DNA from: Hyaloperonospora brassicae
Taxonomy: Eukaryota; Oomycota; Peronosporomycetes; Peronosporales; Peronosporaceae
Assembly: GCA_947650285.1 (NCBI GenBank)
Contig: CANTFL010001484.1
Coordinates: forward strand, 522,631 to 586,630
Direction of reading: 5' to 3'
DNA length: 64,000 bases
In this document: one piece after another, positions 1 to 11,841 of the stretch
How positions within the stretch are numbered: position 1 is the stretch's first letter
Layout of the letters: the number at the start of each line of letters is the position of its first letter
Translations under genes and position numbers: made by a program
The notes under the pieces: generated by a model
Told to the model about the DNA's origin: nothing
What the model saw: the letters and a program-made list of their open reading frames with translations, nothing else
Database searches by the model: none

Positions 1-279
1 AACAAGGATCCGATCTGAGAAGTATCCTACCTGAGAGGGGATCCTATCAAAGCTCACACCATAATCTGAGTCAGGGGTAGGGAATATATTAAGGAGCCTA
101 CGATGTACAAGAGACAAATTGATTCGCTGGACGACGCGGGCAAGCGCCTTATACATAGTTAGGCTAGGTCGTGTGTTTTGTGAGATGTTTCGCTAGCATT
201 AATCAAAGCTCAATGTACTTCAAACAGAAACGCGTCATCTCTTTGGGATGGATATATGGCCTGCCGAGACGTCAAGATT

Positions 280-780
280 TACGCTTGTAGTCTATACAAG
301 CATCGAACTTGGATCGTTTGGCTAGGTGTGTCCAGGACTCTCAGAAACATCAAGACAACTGCAATGGGGCGCAGCAAGAAATATTGGGTGATCAAGATCG
401 AGAGACGGCGCAGGTGGTCAGAAGGTCAAACACATCAAGATCTACGTATTGGACGAGGCGATCTCGTCGAGACATAGGCAGCTCATATCGAGTACTTACA
501 AGTAACCTGTGATCGCGTGAATACTTCCACGCGATCATCCCCGTCCCAAACACGGTCAAGTCTGGTATCAACACTAGTATACCAAGCAGGTTGCAGCCCG
601 CCTTACCGACGGGTACACAAGTTGAGGTAGGAATGAAGCACGGAAACGGAGTACTCCCTCCGATAGTCGTTCATCTGGGCGCCAGTGGGGAGGCGAGATC
701 ACATCATTAAATTTATATAGTCCGGTCCACCACATTTGCAGTATTTGTGTTTGTTGGACCTGGTGTTGCATGTAACAAAG
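280..780 (+). repeat. Dispersed repeat copy (pair with 38,980-39,530)
   Basis: By eye this aligns with 38,980-39,530 in the same orientation over roughly 450 bp. Shared blocks include TTGGATCGTTTGGCTAGG-like sequence at the left, CCGACGGGTACACAAG at about 607-622, and GCGCCAGTGG near 680. Both copies end in a CCACCACA-like block followed by GT-rich sequence. The family is not recognised; the termini could be those of a decayed LTR. Confidence 0.5.
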
Positions 781-1435
781 CTACGGTTGATTAAATCGAG
801 GGTCTGCTTAAGCTTCGGGCCGCATATCGCGACATTTCGATCAATTCGCAGCTCAAGCAGTTTCATTTTTTGAAATCGCTTTTTTTATGTGTAACCACAC
901 GCTACGACACTCATCTACCGAAAATTGTTCACGACTGTGTTCCATCACAGAATCACCTGTGTTTCGGCATCATTATCTCGGGCGCCCAAATCGTGCTCAA
1001 AATTTGGCTTATATTGAACGTTTGGTATGGCTCAAGCACACATACGGTCTCCACTAAAGGGACCCGAAATCCATTCCTATCAGTACAACTTAATTAATAA
1101 CTTGCCACGATCATCCCGTTACTTGATCCCGTCATTTTTTCTCCTCTACCAATTCTTTGGCCTCCAAATACCCCTTTTCCCCTTGGACTTTTTTCTGGTG
1201 TACGTCACCCTATCTATCTTCTCGTCGGTCGCCTGGTATCCCATCTTCCAAATAGCGCTTCACCACAGAGATACGTAAGAATGTACATGTTGAAAATCTA
1301 CTGAAGTTGCAGTTCGTGCACGTGGTCTCTGAAGTATATTTTGTTTGTTATCTTGATGCGTGTCTTCTTTGTTACCTATCGTGGAGAACAATGATGTGAT
1401 GGAGAAAGATTTATAAAAAATGGCGATGTGATCTC

Positions 1436-1560
1436 GACTCCTCACTGGCGACCAGTCGATCGACTAGTGAAGGGTGTGCTTCTTTTCCGTGTGCAAAGCC
1501 TTCATCATCTTGTGTACCCGCCAGCAAGGTGGGTTTGACTCTTCTCCATGAACGTAAGTC
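1436..1560 (-). repeat. Inverted partial copy of the dispersed repeat
   Basis: Read on the minus strand, this block contains a GGCGGGTACACAAG-like core, then a CGGAA-rich stretch, then CGCCAGTGAGG. The order matches that of about 600-690. It is an inverted relative of the 280-780 repeat, about 800 bp away. Confidence 0.35.
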
Positions 1561-4500
1561 AAAGTTAAGCTTAGTTTGCTTAGGGATGGAACGTAGACTG
1601 CATCGAACGAAAATCTTCGCTGTATCTCGTTGATTCTTGGAGGAATATTCGATAGAGACGTTCTATCTCGTATAGACCATTTTGTCCAATAATTCTAAAT
1701 AGTTGATCTTTTACCCACATAACTTCTGACCAATTGAACCAACTCGCGATCTTGTATCCGAAACACTAAAATTTCACTGCGTTCGATCGTAATGGGGGTT
1801 GTCTTTATTGGTGATGATACGTCTGGTCAAACCATTTCGGAAAAAGTCTTGAAGGGCGTAAGGCAATATTCGTGAGGCTTTACGATGCCAACGTATTTCT
1901 GCCATGAAAGAAGTCATTACGGTGATCCAAAGAAGTAAATTGAACGCTTAAAATGTTTTACCCATCAAACAAAACTACTACTATATATTTCTATATCTCT
2001 GTATTTGCTGCCAAGTTTATTCTTTCTACAAAGATTGTCCCCGTGTACTACAATGTCGTCAGTCTCAGTCACGAGTCCAAATGGATGTCGATCGGGTTCT
2101 TGATCACGGATCCCTGTGTGTGATACACACCAAAACATAGATCGATTATGGATCTCTAGAGCGGATCGCGGTGTGTGATACGCGCCAACGATAGGTGGCG
2201 GTCGTGCTAGCTACCGAGACTGGTCTTACAATCGGATCGTGTGACAACCGATATTCCCACCATCCTTAACATGTTCTCCTCTACTTTTTCCATGCTCCAT
2301 ATCTTTGACGCGCTCCTTATCTTTGTGACGATTAGCTTATTTTAATCGTCGATTGCGTAATGTAAACATGTTCCATAAGCTCTACCATTCGGATTCGGTT
2401 GCAGATTGCAGATCGCGGATCGTGGATTGCGACCTCGGATTGAATATCTTCACATTCTTACTGTACCAGGTATGGTTTACACCTCGACTTTAAGGAGGAT
2501 CATCCGACTTATCAATTATCGCATGCAATACAGCAGTCGCAATACGTTGATAGGCCATTCTCCATCAATCAACGTCTATTTGGACCTAGCCGATCACGCG
2601 ATCCATTCCTTTGTAAGCCCTCTTGGCCACGCGTTTACAACGATGTAAGCACTTAAGTTTGTAACGATATGCTGAAATAATAACTTTTCAATATTATTAT
2701 ACCCTATTTACTGTTAGAACTACCGGCGGTCCGAGAACCGACTCTGCGTCGAGGTTTCTTGTCTGACAGATCGTACATCTCCCGCATTTACGGGTCTTGT
2801 AGCATACTGATCTTGGTATCGTGATCATCAAGGCAGAGCGATCAGAGATCATAGTTAGTCAAACCTCGTGATGCTAGGTTGGAAACAGAACTCTTTTCTT
2901 TCGAGAAGAGAAGAAAAAGGTGTATAAAATCAATTCTGTAATTAAGACAAATGATCCGGTATGCTGACCATCAAAAGATAGTCGAAAACGATTAAGACAC
3001 CCTTTGTAGCGGAGCTATATACGATTCTTTGTCAGAGGAAGACTTACAGCTCAACGAGATACTTCGTTTTTTACAAGATCACGCCCCAGCAAGTATGTCT
3101 GGCTCAGTGGTCTTCTAGTCCTGGTTCAAGGGACTAATACCGTTCAGGGAATCAACAGCATCAAGTGCTGAAGAGTATATGCCTTGATAAGCCTTCTCAC
3201 TCTAGTGACCAAAGACGTCTTAACAAGACACATGACCCGTACAGATCAAAATGCGAACTGATGTTATTAAATCCTTAACACGGGATAAGTCCTGCGCATT
3301 TCATACAATGTAAGCTTTTACCACCTACTAGAGCAAAACGTGAAGCTTACCATCGGTGGCTGAAGCGACACTACTTTTAATGAGTGGTACATCACAGGGT
3401 ACTCGTGCTAGCCTACAAATGTACTACTCACAGTGTATCTCCGTTACACTTTCCCCCAGCCATATTTGGGTATCGCTGTTTGGTCTAGGAAGGACCGCGT
3501 TTTCAGATGCTGAAATGAGGATATAAAAGATGAACCCGTCAATGCTTATGGTGTGAGGATGACGTGTTGTGTTGTACGAAGTAGGCTGTAAAGGCTATCG
3601 ACGGATCCGACCACGTGTTCGGTGAACGGCTAGAATTGCGACAGGTCTAGAAAAGTGTTCACTATCCCGACGATCATTTCAGCTCTGCGTATATACCGAT
3701 CGAGTTCTGCATTACATATTAGATGCCCTCCACGAATTGGATGCCCTTCACTCTTAGAAATGCTTTTTTCGAATTGATGACATGTGCGGAGTGCAAAAAC
3801 AGAAGCCTAGACACTATTTGATGAATCTCGTTCATCTATTTTAATTATACATCAAAGTCGACACTACGTGACCTGTAAACAGTGGCAAATATGTATTTAT
3901 ACAATGACAAATATGTATGTCGACAGGTGACTAGCTTCCCACACATTGCGCTCGTTCTTTCTTCCTCAATTATTTGATTTGCTGGCTGATGTCATGGGCG
4001 ATATCAGCCAACTGGTAAAGTGTTATGAACTGCTCACTCGACACTATCTCCAGAAGTAACGTGCTTGCAACATTGCAGTGGGAAACGTAATACTGTCGAA
4101 AGGTCCGCCGAGATCACGTTCGTATCAAAACGTGACCTTTAGTCAATGTCGTCGAGCGGGCCACGTTGTGCACTAGCGGCCAACTTTAGCGTCGGCCGAT
4201 TCGGTTGATTCAATATGGCCTAACGTACTGCAAGAGGAAGAAGGTCCTGGCGCCTGGTGCAGAGGTTGACGAACACTTGGCTACATATTTGCTAAACAAT
4301 CGATACGATCTTCCATTCTGTCTCGGCCGAGCGTAAGCTCACGCTGCAAGTAGACACATGTTGTGGCGTCCACGCGGGTAACGAAACACTCTGTGGCAGC
4401 AACTACAGCAACTACAGCAAATTCCTCGCGGTGATAGGGGATCCCGAGTCGATGCACTCGAGCTGTCTGTCGTCACAAGAGGACGAAAACCACATTTGAT

Positions 4501-4607
4501 GACATCGAACGCCTGCGGGTCTGTGTGTCTTCCGACTCGACTGCAAACGTGTCAACACCAGAGTGTCCCGACTGGACCACGGCGTCACGGATGACTGACA
4601 GGCTTGC

Positions 4608-6221
4608 TCAAGCAGCTTCCCGGCCGTCAGAGTGAAGCTGCACGCTGTGGTACGTGACCGCACATCTACCGTCCGTCTTGCGACCCTGGCTCGAGATAAA
4701 GCCGAGGTACAACGACAGCACAAGAATGCAGGTCGCACAGAGCACCATGTTGACGAGAAAGAGCAGAGGCCACGATGCCAGCAGACTCGGCAGAAACGGC
4801 AAGACCATGCGAGCCACCGACGCGGACGCACCAAATACCCCCATGAGCAAACCTTGGGGTCGTGAGCCCAGGACTTTGGAAAACGCTGACACGACCACGG
4901 CCGATGTAAGTGGACAGCCAACGCTCCAAACAAACGACTCGGCAGTCACAAAGATGTCGAATTGCTGCGCAGAGTGGTCTTTGTCGACGTCACCGCTTTG
5001 CTCGTTGTTCACGTGCATGTCGGCGCACACGGTGAGCAAAATGGCGTTGCCCACGAGCAGCATGGCAAAGCCAAAGAGCAGGAAGGCCGTATCCGCGACT
5101 TTTCTTCGCAAGACGTGCACCGAGCCGTACGAGATGAGGCCCAAGAGTCCAATGACGAGATAGAAAGTAGACGCGGCCCGTGTCGCTTCGACTGAGTTTT
5201 GTTCCTGGAGAGTGTTTCGATTCGTCATTTGTAGAAACAGCGGCACGTTCACAGTCTCGAAAATCGACAGGATCCCGCGCGTGATGAAGTTCAAGAAGAT
5301 AAACACCAGCATGCCCACGGTCACCGCTCGTTCCGATAACATCGACGTCACGTCTTGTGTGGCTTTCATCTCGGTGGACTTCTCCGGCTTGTCGACAATA
5401 ATTGTCAGCCCCTTTGCGGTCGATTGCGTGCCGTCTGACGGTGCACACACGACGGACGTTGGCGATCCTGGAGCGTCGTCGCGCGAGATCGAGTCGTCGA
5501 AAATGAGGTTGTTGACGAGTATCGTAAACAGGTTGAGCGCCACAAGCAGAAACCCTGGAGCAGTGATCCGGTTGAACTGCAGCAAGTCAGTAGCGATCTC
5601 AATCTCCGTGTTGCCCATGACGCTCCCGAGTCCGGGAGTCAGCGCATACGCGAGGAAGACGACCGTGGCAAACAGCGTAAAGAACTCCAGCCTCTGGTCT
5701 ACGCGCGTGAGCATTGCAATGTTCGCCCGACAGACACTTCGATTGCCAGCGCCAAACCCAATCACCAGTCGACTGACCGCGAGCAACGTCCTGCTGCGCA
5801 CAGATGGACTGTATGGCAGCACATACATCAAGTTGCCCAGCACAGCGCTCGCGCCCGCGACGTTGTAAAGCACTCGAAACGACGTGCGATCACAGAGCCA
5901 ACCAAACAACAGCGACGAGAAGAACCTTCCGACACTAAAGAGTGCAGTGAGCAGACCGACGTCCTCTAGTCCGCCCCCGAGTTCCTGGACGTACGTGAAC
6001 AGCGTGGGCAAGACGAGACCGCGCGCTGCCTCCGCCCCAAACTCGGACAGGTGGATCAGTACCATGTGCGCATACCACGACCGCACCCGACAACGTCGCG
6101 CTGTTCTCTCCACGCAACGCGCAGCGCGGTCGTCATGGTCCGAGTGAGTGGAAGGGCATTCAACCAGCACGTCCTTCGCCTCCGACTCGGCCTCAATGGA
6201 GTCCGTCAATGCAGATACCAT
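4608..6221 (-). CDS. Major facilitator superfamily transporter, MFSD8/CLN7-like
   Basis: The protein is 537 aa with multiple hydrophobic segments. Near the N-terminus are the segments around GLLTALFSVGRFFSSLLFG, followed by DR, which is the loop 2-3 MFS signature. A later segment reads GFGAGNRSVCRANIAM and resembles the MFSD8/CLN7 group (lysosomal membrane carriers). The substrate is unknown. The reading frame continues upstream to a TGA at 6,306, but the first in-frame ATG is at 6,221; the codon at 6,278 is GTG. A hydrophilic loop between the two halves is rich in S, D and T. No intron is needed. The gene was divergent from the aspartokinase gene before a 20-kb transposon stack entered the shared upstream region, so its promoter is now only about 450 bp from transposon DNA. 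The MFS call is firm; the MFSD8 assignment is by motif resemblance. Confidence 0.8.
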   Translation of the reverse strand: MVSALTDSIEAESEAKDVLVECPSTHSDHDDRAARCVERTARRCRVRSWYAHMVLIHLSEFGAEAARGLVLPTLFTYVQELGGGLEDVGLLTALFSVGRFFSSLLFGWLCDRTSFRVLYNVAGASAVLGNLMYVLPYSPSVRSRTLLAVSRLVIGFGAGNRSVCRANIAMLTRVDQRLEFFTLFATVVFLAYALTPGLGSVMGNTEIEIATDLLQFNRITAPGFLLVALNLFTILVNNLIFDDSISRDDAPGSPTSVVCAPSDGTQSTAKGLTIIVDKPEKSTEMKATQDVTSMLSERAVTVGMLVFIFLNFITRGILSIFETVNVPLFLQMTNRNTLQEQNSVEATRAASTFYLVIGLLGLISYGSVHVLRRKVADTAFLLFGFAMLLVGNAILLTVCADMHVNNEQSGDVDKDHSAQQFDIFVTAESFVWSVGCPLTSAVVVSAFSKVLGSRPQGLLMGVFGASASVARMVLPFLPSLLASWPLLFLVNMVLCATCILVLSLYLGFISSQGRKTDGRCAVTYHSVQLHSDGREAA

Positions 6222-6665
6222 GTTACGTGCGACTTGTGCACGCGCACTTGTCGAGATGTGTGGAGTGGCGGTTGACACGCGCCGCGTCGCAGATAACCCA
6301 TCAGTTCAGTCTCCTCAGCCTATCATCTGGAGTGATTCCAGAAATGTCGCAGAGTGGAGCCAGATGGGGCTCTGCTGAGAACTTTCTGGGCAGCAACTGC
6401 TCTTTTGGCTTCGATTAATTTTTCACAATGTGCCAGAGACAGGACAAGTGCGCGCAGACGATGCGCCTCGACCCCAGCTGGTCTCGCGCGATGAATAAGT
6501 TGCACGAAGATCCGTGGCAAAAGGTCCTCACTGGCTGCTGAGGTTGCACGCGTGCGCTTCAACACACTGCTTTCAGTCGCCAGCACGCGCCTTGTGACTA
6601 CAAGGTAGTCATCGTTCGTGTTCGACAGTCACGCACGCAATAGACCCAAGCCTGAAAGCGGCGCG
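6222..6665. promoter_or_regulatory. Left half of the original divergent MFS / AK-HSD promoter region
   Basis: This 444-bp gap lies between the MFS start and the copia target duplication at 6,666-6,670. Its right half continues at 26,650-26,839. Joined, the two give an intergenic region of about 640 bp between divergent genes. A minus-strand frame at 6,323-6,630 is open but has no ATG; it could be an exon remnant or chance. Confidence 0.5.
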
Positions 6666-6670
6666 TCGAC

Positions 6671-6966
6671 TGTAGGCAAGATGCGCGTTGCGAGAAGGAA
6701 GCGGTAGGTAAGCAATAAGATTCTGTATTCCTTCTTCCTAGTTCTCTCTTCTCTGCCGTGCTCGCCAAAGCCCTCTACCCCAGTCATCGGTCTCGCACGC
6801 ATTCTGACTCTACCTGAATACAACCGTTATTCTGCTTGTCACTCTGCGCTCACCTTTTGCACACAGCGAGCTTATGACATCATGGTCCCAAATAAACCCC
6901 AAGTCACCGGCCGACCACTCCGATCGCCTTTTCGTGCACTCGCACCCATTTCCAGCATTTCCAACT
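6671..6966 (-). repeat. 3' LTR of copia element D
   Basis: It is 296 bp and matches 25,900-26,644 once the solo LTR is removed. It starts TGTAGGCAAG on the plus strand and ends TTCCAACT, where the other copy ends TTCCAACA. Five bases further right the outer gypsy element begins. Confidence 0.88.
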
Positions 6967-6971
6967 CTCCT

Positions 6972-7359
6972 TGTAACGGGTTTACACGTCGGCTGATCGT
7001 CGACAATTGGTGTGGTGCACACAAGAGATGGGGTCCCCTGTAAAATGATAATAGAACGCAATAGGTGTATCAATTGTTGAAGACTGATGTCTGTCAACCA
7101 TTGATTACGAGATCTTTTAATTGGTTTTGATAAAACATTAGCGAGTAGGTTAAGTACGTTGTTCTAAAATGTTCTTTTAGGTCAAAAGAAGAAATACAGT
7201 TCAGTTCCCCTTTTGATCAGTAAGAGACACGTTCCTCATGAGGCGTTTTGATCGTAAGGACTAAGCAACGCCTGAGAAGGTAGCTTGTTCTTGAGCACTC
7301 TGTGCTGTGACTCTTTTGAATCGTTTGGTCCCCATTGGAACAGGGACCGTAAGCTCTTG
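6972..7359 (+). repeat. 5' LTR of gypsy element B, left part
   Basis: This matches 21,760-22,150 closely and is interrupted at 7,360 by element A. The rest of this LTR is at about 15,004-15,101. Left plus right gives about 486 bp against 483 bp for the intact 3' copy. Confidence 0.9.
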
Positions 7360-7684
7360 TGTAATGGGCCACCCCGATACATAAATAGTTTCGATTTAGT
7401 TTACATGTTACTCAAAAAGGAGTGCTACTTTTGAAGTAGCGAAAGTAGCACGTCGTATATATTAGCTGGTTTAATGGTCTCAATAACATTATTAGCCAGT
7501 AAGATATAGGCACGTAGATTGAGTGGTTCCCATGAGTCAAGGGAAGCATTCGTACTTAGGATGATTAAAAGACAAAATATAAAACAGAGTTAAAAATACT
7601 AAGCACCTAAGACTTGGGCTTTGAGCTTCCTCAAAGCGTTGAATATATTGTAAGCTAAGTACGGGTTGTTCCAGCCTCGTTACA
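7360..7684 (+). repeat. 5' LTR of gypsy element A
   Basis: It is 325 bp and pairs with 14,674-14,998. I count about 18 differences, and they are not evenly spread: about 11 in the first 90 bases, one in the next ~210, and about 6 in the last 22. Confidence 0.92.
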
Positions 7685-7686
7685 CC

Positions 7687-7703
7687 TGGTAGCACTTAGT
7701 AGT
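7687..7703 (+). other. Primer-binding site of element A
   Basis: TGGTAGCACTTAGTAGT begins two bases after the LTR. TGGTAGCA is complementary to the 3' end GCUACCA expected of initiator tRNA-Met, as used by many Ty3 and Ty1 elements. Elements B and C have the same core. Confidence 0.6.
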
Positions 7704-7709
7704 CCTTCC

Positions 7710-8758
7710 ATGCCCGAGTTCGGGATGAGCGATTCGTCTTACTTTGACGCTCCAGACGTGAGTCTGGGGCACGCGACTTTTCCCCATCTCACTGGTGGTA
7801 AGTGGGATGCCCTAAATCGCCTCGCGGCGATATCTGGAGAGGCATTCGTTGTGTCGCTGATGAATTCAGCGACTCCTGAAGGACAGCGTCTCGCCATACA
7901 CGACTTCATGGCTCGCGAGCTCGCCGAATCCAATCGGCGATGTTTAATTCCCTCGCGGACTTCACGGAACGATGCCGTGAAAATGGAGACCTCCGTCTAC
8001 TCTGGCGAAGGCAAAAAACGTTTGTCGCTGTCGCGTTATTTTCGTGAGGTTGACATCGCTATCGCCTCGAGACTTCTCGAGGCTCCTCAAGCGAAGGTCA
8101 ATCTCCTTCTCTCCCGTCTCATTGGGAAATCCAAGGAGTGAGCTTTGAGTAATCTCGTTGTGGACGAGTATGCGTTCCCAATCTGGAGGCCATCCAGAGT
8201 GACCTTCGAATCGCCTTCTAGCCGCCACAAGAAGAGAAGTTGGTGCGTTCAAGGTTCCTGTCCTTGAGACAGGGTAAAATGTCGATGCGCGACTATGTGC
8301 AGATGGCTCGACATCTGGCGTCGTGCATTGTCACGCATCCCATGGACATGTACACACAAGTGAACGTGTTTGTCGATAGCATGCGTAAAGGGCAGACTCG
8401 CCTATCGCTGGAACGCGCGGAGCCTACCACGTTGAAGGAGGCTTTCGCTATCGCCCTCCATGAGGACTTCAGATTCACCAAGGCCTATACCAAGCTTTCA
8501 GTTGTTACCGCTGTCAGATCAGCGGGCCCGGAACCTATGGAAATTGACGCAATTGAGTCGTCGGGAGACCGACGACGTGTTACGTCCTACAAGGGCGACA
8601 CCCGTAGCAGACGTGAGACGATCTGCTTTCGATGTCGAAAGCCGGGACATCGCGCGGCTGAATGCCGCGCGCCAGCACCGATTTCGGTGCATGCGACGGA
8701 CACCCATCATGAGGAAGGTACTCCGCTCACTCGTCCAAAAAAAGGACGAGACCAGTAG
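7710..8758 (+). pseudogene. Element A gag (frameshifted)
   Basis: An ATG at 7,710, just after the primer site, opens a 143-codon frame to 8,141. Capsid-like sequence resumes in another frame from about 8,240 to 8,758. The second part has the capsid helix pattern and ends with a CCHC zinc knuckle, CFRCRKPGHRAAEC, near 8,622-8,663, followed by a basic tail. At least one frameshift lies between 8,141 and 8,240. Confidence 0.8.
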
Positions 8759-8884
8759 GTGCAGGGCGCCCTACTGGTTTGAAGAGAGTTCCGGGTCCAC
8801 CGGTGGCAGCCCGACCTCCCAGCCCATCAGTGCTGCGTGCACGGTCAAATGCCACTACTACGATTAGTGATTCACGACTGATTA

Positions 8885-9210
8885 TTGTTAATCTTCATGT
8901 TACCGGTATCCGGCGACCTCTACGAGCGCTCCTGGATTCATGAGCGACAAAAAAATTCTTCCGTGAATCTTGCGTGTCAATGCTGCCACCCAGCATCCAG
9001 GTCCACGAGGGACCTAGCCAAGTTGTTGTCAAGCTCGCTGACTAGAAACCACGCCGCGTATCGCGGCGCGAAGTGTCGTTGCCGTACACTTTTGACGGCT
9101 TTCGCAGTAACAACAATTTCTTGGTAATTAATATAAATTATGCATTCGATTGCATCCTGGGCATGCCATGGTTGGCACGCTATAAGCCCCAGATCGACTA
9201 ATTAGCCAGA
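8885..9210 (+). pseudogene. Element A aspartic protease (dead)
   Basis: A retropepsin-like segment reads RALLDS then stop then ATK near 8,920-8,945. The stop replaces the glycine of the catalytic D-S/T-G triad (TGA where GGA is expected). Further on, an ILGMPWLA-like motif followed by PQID appears near 9,153-9,200, matching the usual retropepsin C-terminal motif. Several other stops interrupt it. Confidence 0.6.
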
Positions 9211-9420
9211 CCAGTGAGACGTCGAAGTAAGTTCGACGTCAGCGAAGTGTTCACTCATCTCTTGGTGTCTCCAAGTGATTGGCTGAACGTTACAGTCGTG
9301 GATCGTACATCCACGACACCAGCGGTGCACAGAGTGAGCGATGGCCCTCTCTGTACCGCTTGTTCCGTGCTCCTACGCACAAGTGAAGATGTCTCCTCGC
9401 TTTGCAGCGAGGAGTCCGAC

Positions 9421-9740
9421 GTGGACGAGCAGTGGCTCCCGCGTAATGAAGACGCGGACGATCAGAGGCTCCCGCGCGAAGACGACGCGGTCGAACAGAG
9501 GTTCCCGCACGAGAGAGTAGTGGTAGAAAAGGTGTTCTCACCTGCACCCATTGTGGTCGAGCAGAGGCTCCCACAAGGCAAGATGTGGCCGAGCAGAGGC
9601 TCGCCACCGCGTGTAACGTGGATGGACCTAGGTCTCCACGTGCGAACATGATGGTCGAACAGAGGTTCCAATCATCGCCCACTGTGGTCGAACAGAGTTT
9701 CCCACACGAGCAAGACGTGTTCGAGCAGGGGCTACCGCAT
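9421..9740 (+). repeat. Imperfect tandem coding repeat in element A
   Basis: A repeat with a GTCGAACAGAGGTTCCC-type core recurs about every 33-42 bases. In the open frame it encodes variants of VEQRLPxE and VEQRFPHE. It lies between protease and RT, where gypsy elements usually have a variable linker. Multiples of three are mostly kept. Confidence 0.6.
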
Positions 9741-10197
9741 CATGCGTCGACGGACGAGTATGGGCTCCTCTCGTCGCGCGCTTTCGACGTCATGTATGAG
9801 GACATCCAGCGTCAAGAGGGGGTAGAGATTTAACACCTGACTGCGGTTCGACAGCTTCGGGCATGGATTCGAAGCACGATGGGGACGCAAGCTACGGGAA
9901 CTCAGCGTTGGAGTGTGTCCACGCTATCGTGTACGTGGTCGGGAGTCCACAAAGGCGCCAATACATTGAGGTCGCGAGTCCACCTCGCGATGCGTCGTCG
10001 ATTACGAGCCTTCCGGTACTCTCCTGGAAGCATTTTCTACGCGACCTCAATGAAGGCACGGTGGAACAAGTATTTCTGATCACCAACAAGGTGACCTATA
10101 AGCCGAATGAGAAGCGAATGACACGCCCTCAAAGCGCTGAACAAAAGTCAGCGCGCGAAGAAAGATTTGCGTCGCAATCTTGAAAGGCTCTGCGCGA

Positions 10198-11720
10198 GTC
10201 TGGTAACCCTGTCTACGACATTGCTCTAGAATACGCAGACGTGTTCCCGGACAAGATTCCGGCTGAACTCCCTGCCAATCGTGGCGTGCGGCACGAGATT
10301 GATCTCGTGCCAGGATCGAAATATTTGTAACACGCCAGTGGCCGTTGCCTCGAGACCAAGTCAGGGCTATTGATGCTTTTTTTGGAGGTCGTCACAAGGC
10401 TGGTCATGTGCGTGAGAGTGTCTCACCCCATTCGATTCCAACCTTCTTCGTGAAGAAGGCTACGGTAGGCTGGCGTATAGTGCATGCGTTTAACAAGCTC
10501 AACGATGCCACTATTCCTGTCCAAACGCCTATCCCCAGGAAAGACATGGTTCTAAACTCCATGTCAAGTAGCGTCATCTTCAGCGCCATCGATCTTACCG
10601 ATGGCTTCTACCAGATCTTGATGCGACAGAGTGACATACCACTCACTGCGGTGAGCACCCCGATTGGTATGCTATGGGAGTGGCTGGTGATGCCACAAGG
10701 ATTGAAGAACGCACCAGCCACTTTCAATCGCATGGTATATCAAGTGTTGAGACCGCTTCGAGACCTTGCTCCTAGCTACTTTCGATGACATTTTTCCACA
10801 GTCGCGCTGAGGGCAACCTCAGTGCTGTCCAAGATCATCTTCAACACCTAAATCTGGTGTTTCAAGTCATGCGGGATAACCATTTATATGCAAATTTGAA
10901 GAAGTGTGTATTCTGTGCACAGGAGATTCCGGTGCTGGGTTGCTACGTGATTAAATCGGGAGTTAGAGCCGACCCAGAGAAGGTGTCGTCAATCTGTTCC
11001 TGGCCCACTCCCAAGGATCCTACGGAGTTGCGTCAATGGCTCGGTCTAGCTAATTACTTGCATAAGTACACAAAGGATTACGCCGGTCCTATTAAGCCTC
11101 TGTCGTCACTTCTGAAGAAAGACGCCACGTGGTCGTGGCGTCCCGAGCATCAAGCTGCCTTTGACGCAATGAAGAAAAGCCTGGCGTCAGCGCCAGTGTT
11201 GGTGCTCCCTGACGACACCAAGCCGTTTCAGGTGGTGTGTGATGCAAGTGACTTTGCAATTGGTTGCGCCCTCATGCAATTTAATCATGAGGGCCGTGAA
11301 AGAGTCGAGAGTTACCAATCACGACAGATGAATCCGGCGGAGAGGAAGTATCCAGTCCACGATAAGGAGCTTTTGGCTATGCGCTACGCACTCATCAAGT
11401 TTCGTGTCCACCTACTGGGCGAACGCACGTTCGCCCTGTATACTGATCATGCATCGCTGCGTACAGCAATGAAGAGCCCACACCTGTCACCGCGGATGGC
11501 ACTGTGGCTCTCTTTTTCTCGAGTACAGCTTCGTCGTGCACTAAAAGCCAGTCAAGACTAACATTCTTGCTGACGCAATGTCACGACGTTCAGATTACGA
11601 TCCTCGTATGGCACTGAGTCGTCATTCAAATGACGACGACGATGAAGACGATCAATGTGCGACGTTTGTGTCGTTGAATATAACTCAGGTCACACCCGAG
11701 TTATCCCTTTTCGATAAAAT
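10198..11720 (+). pseudogene. Element A reverse transcriptase and RNase H (frameshifted)
   Basis: The RT fingers and palm are readable from the HEIDLVPGS-like start (about 10,290) through WRIVHAFNKLN, AIDLTDGFYQI and LPMPQGL-like motifs to 10,788. The catalytic YFDD box is broken by one extra C at 10,783 (TACTTTCGATGAC). The frame then continues from 10,785 through the thumb (ADPEKV, LRQWLGLANYLHKY) into an RT-RNase H linker and an RNase H domain (VCDASDFAIG, YTDHASLRT), ending at 11,561. The RNase H end and tether continue brokenly to about 11,720. Confidence 0.85.
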
Positions 11721-11841
11721 TGTCGCGGCTTAAGAGAACGATCCGGATCACGCGGAAATTATTGCCTATCTGCGCACTCCCAGTGATGCTGCACTGGGAG
11801 CTCTTTCGCAAACGAAGCGTGAACACATTTAACGATACAGT

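Larger units (their letters stand above)
1..4607. other. Non-coding, repeat-derived flank
   Basis: I find no convincing gene here. Open frames are short and none shows a recognisable motif. A short sequence recurs at about 2,107 and 2,163 (a GTGTGTGATAC core), and a dispersed repeat at 280-780 is listed separately. The right end runs into the 3' side of the MFS gene with only weak composition change. The sequence is consistent with old, degraded transposon DNA. Confidence 0.6.

Noticed and set aside
3070..3135. tRNA-like stretch with GGCTCAGTGG and GGTTCAAGG
   Set aside because: Spacing is too short for a full cloverleaf and the acceptor ends do not pair.
6323..6630. Minus-strand frame before the MFS gene with a helical, charged product
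   Set aside because: It has no ATG and ends before the MFS frame. It could be an exon remnant, but no splice signal or motif supports this.
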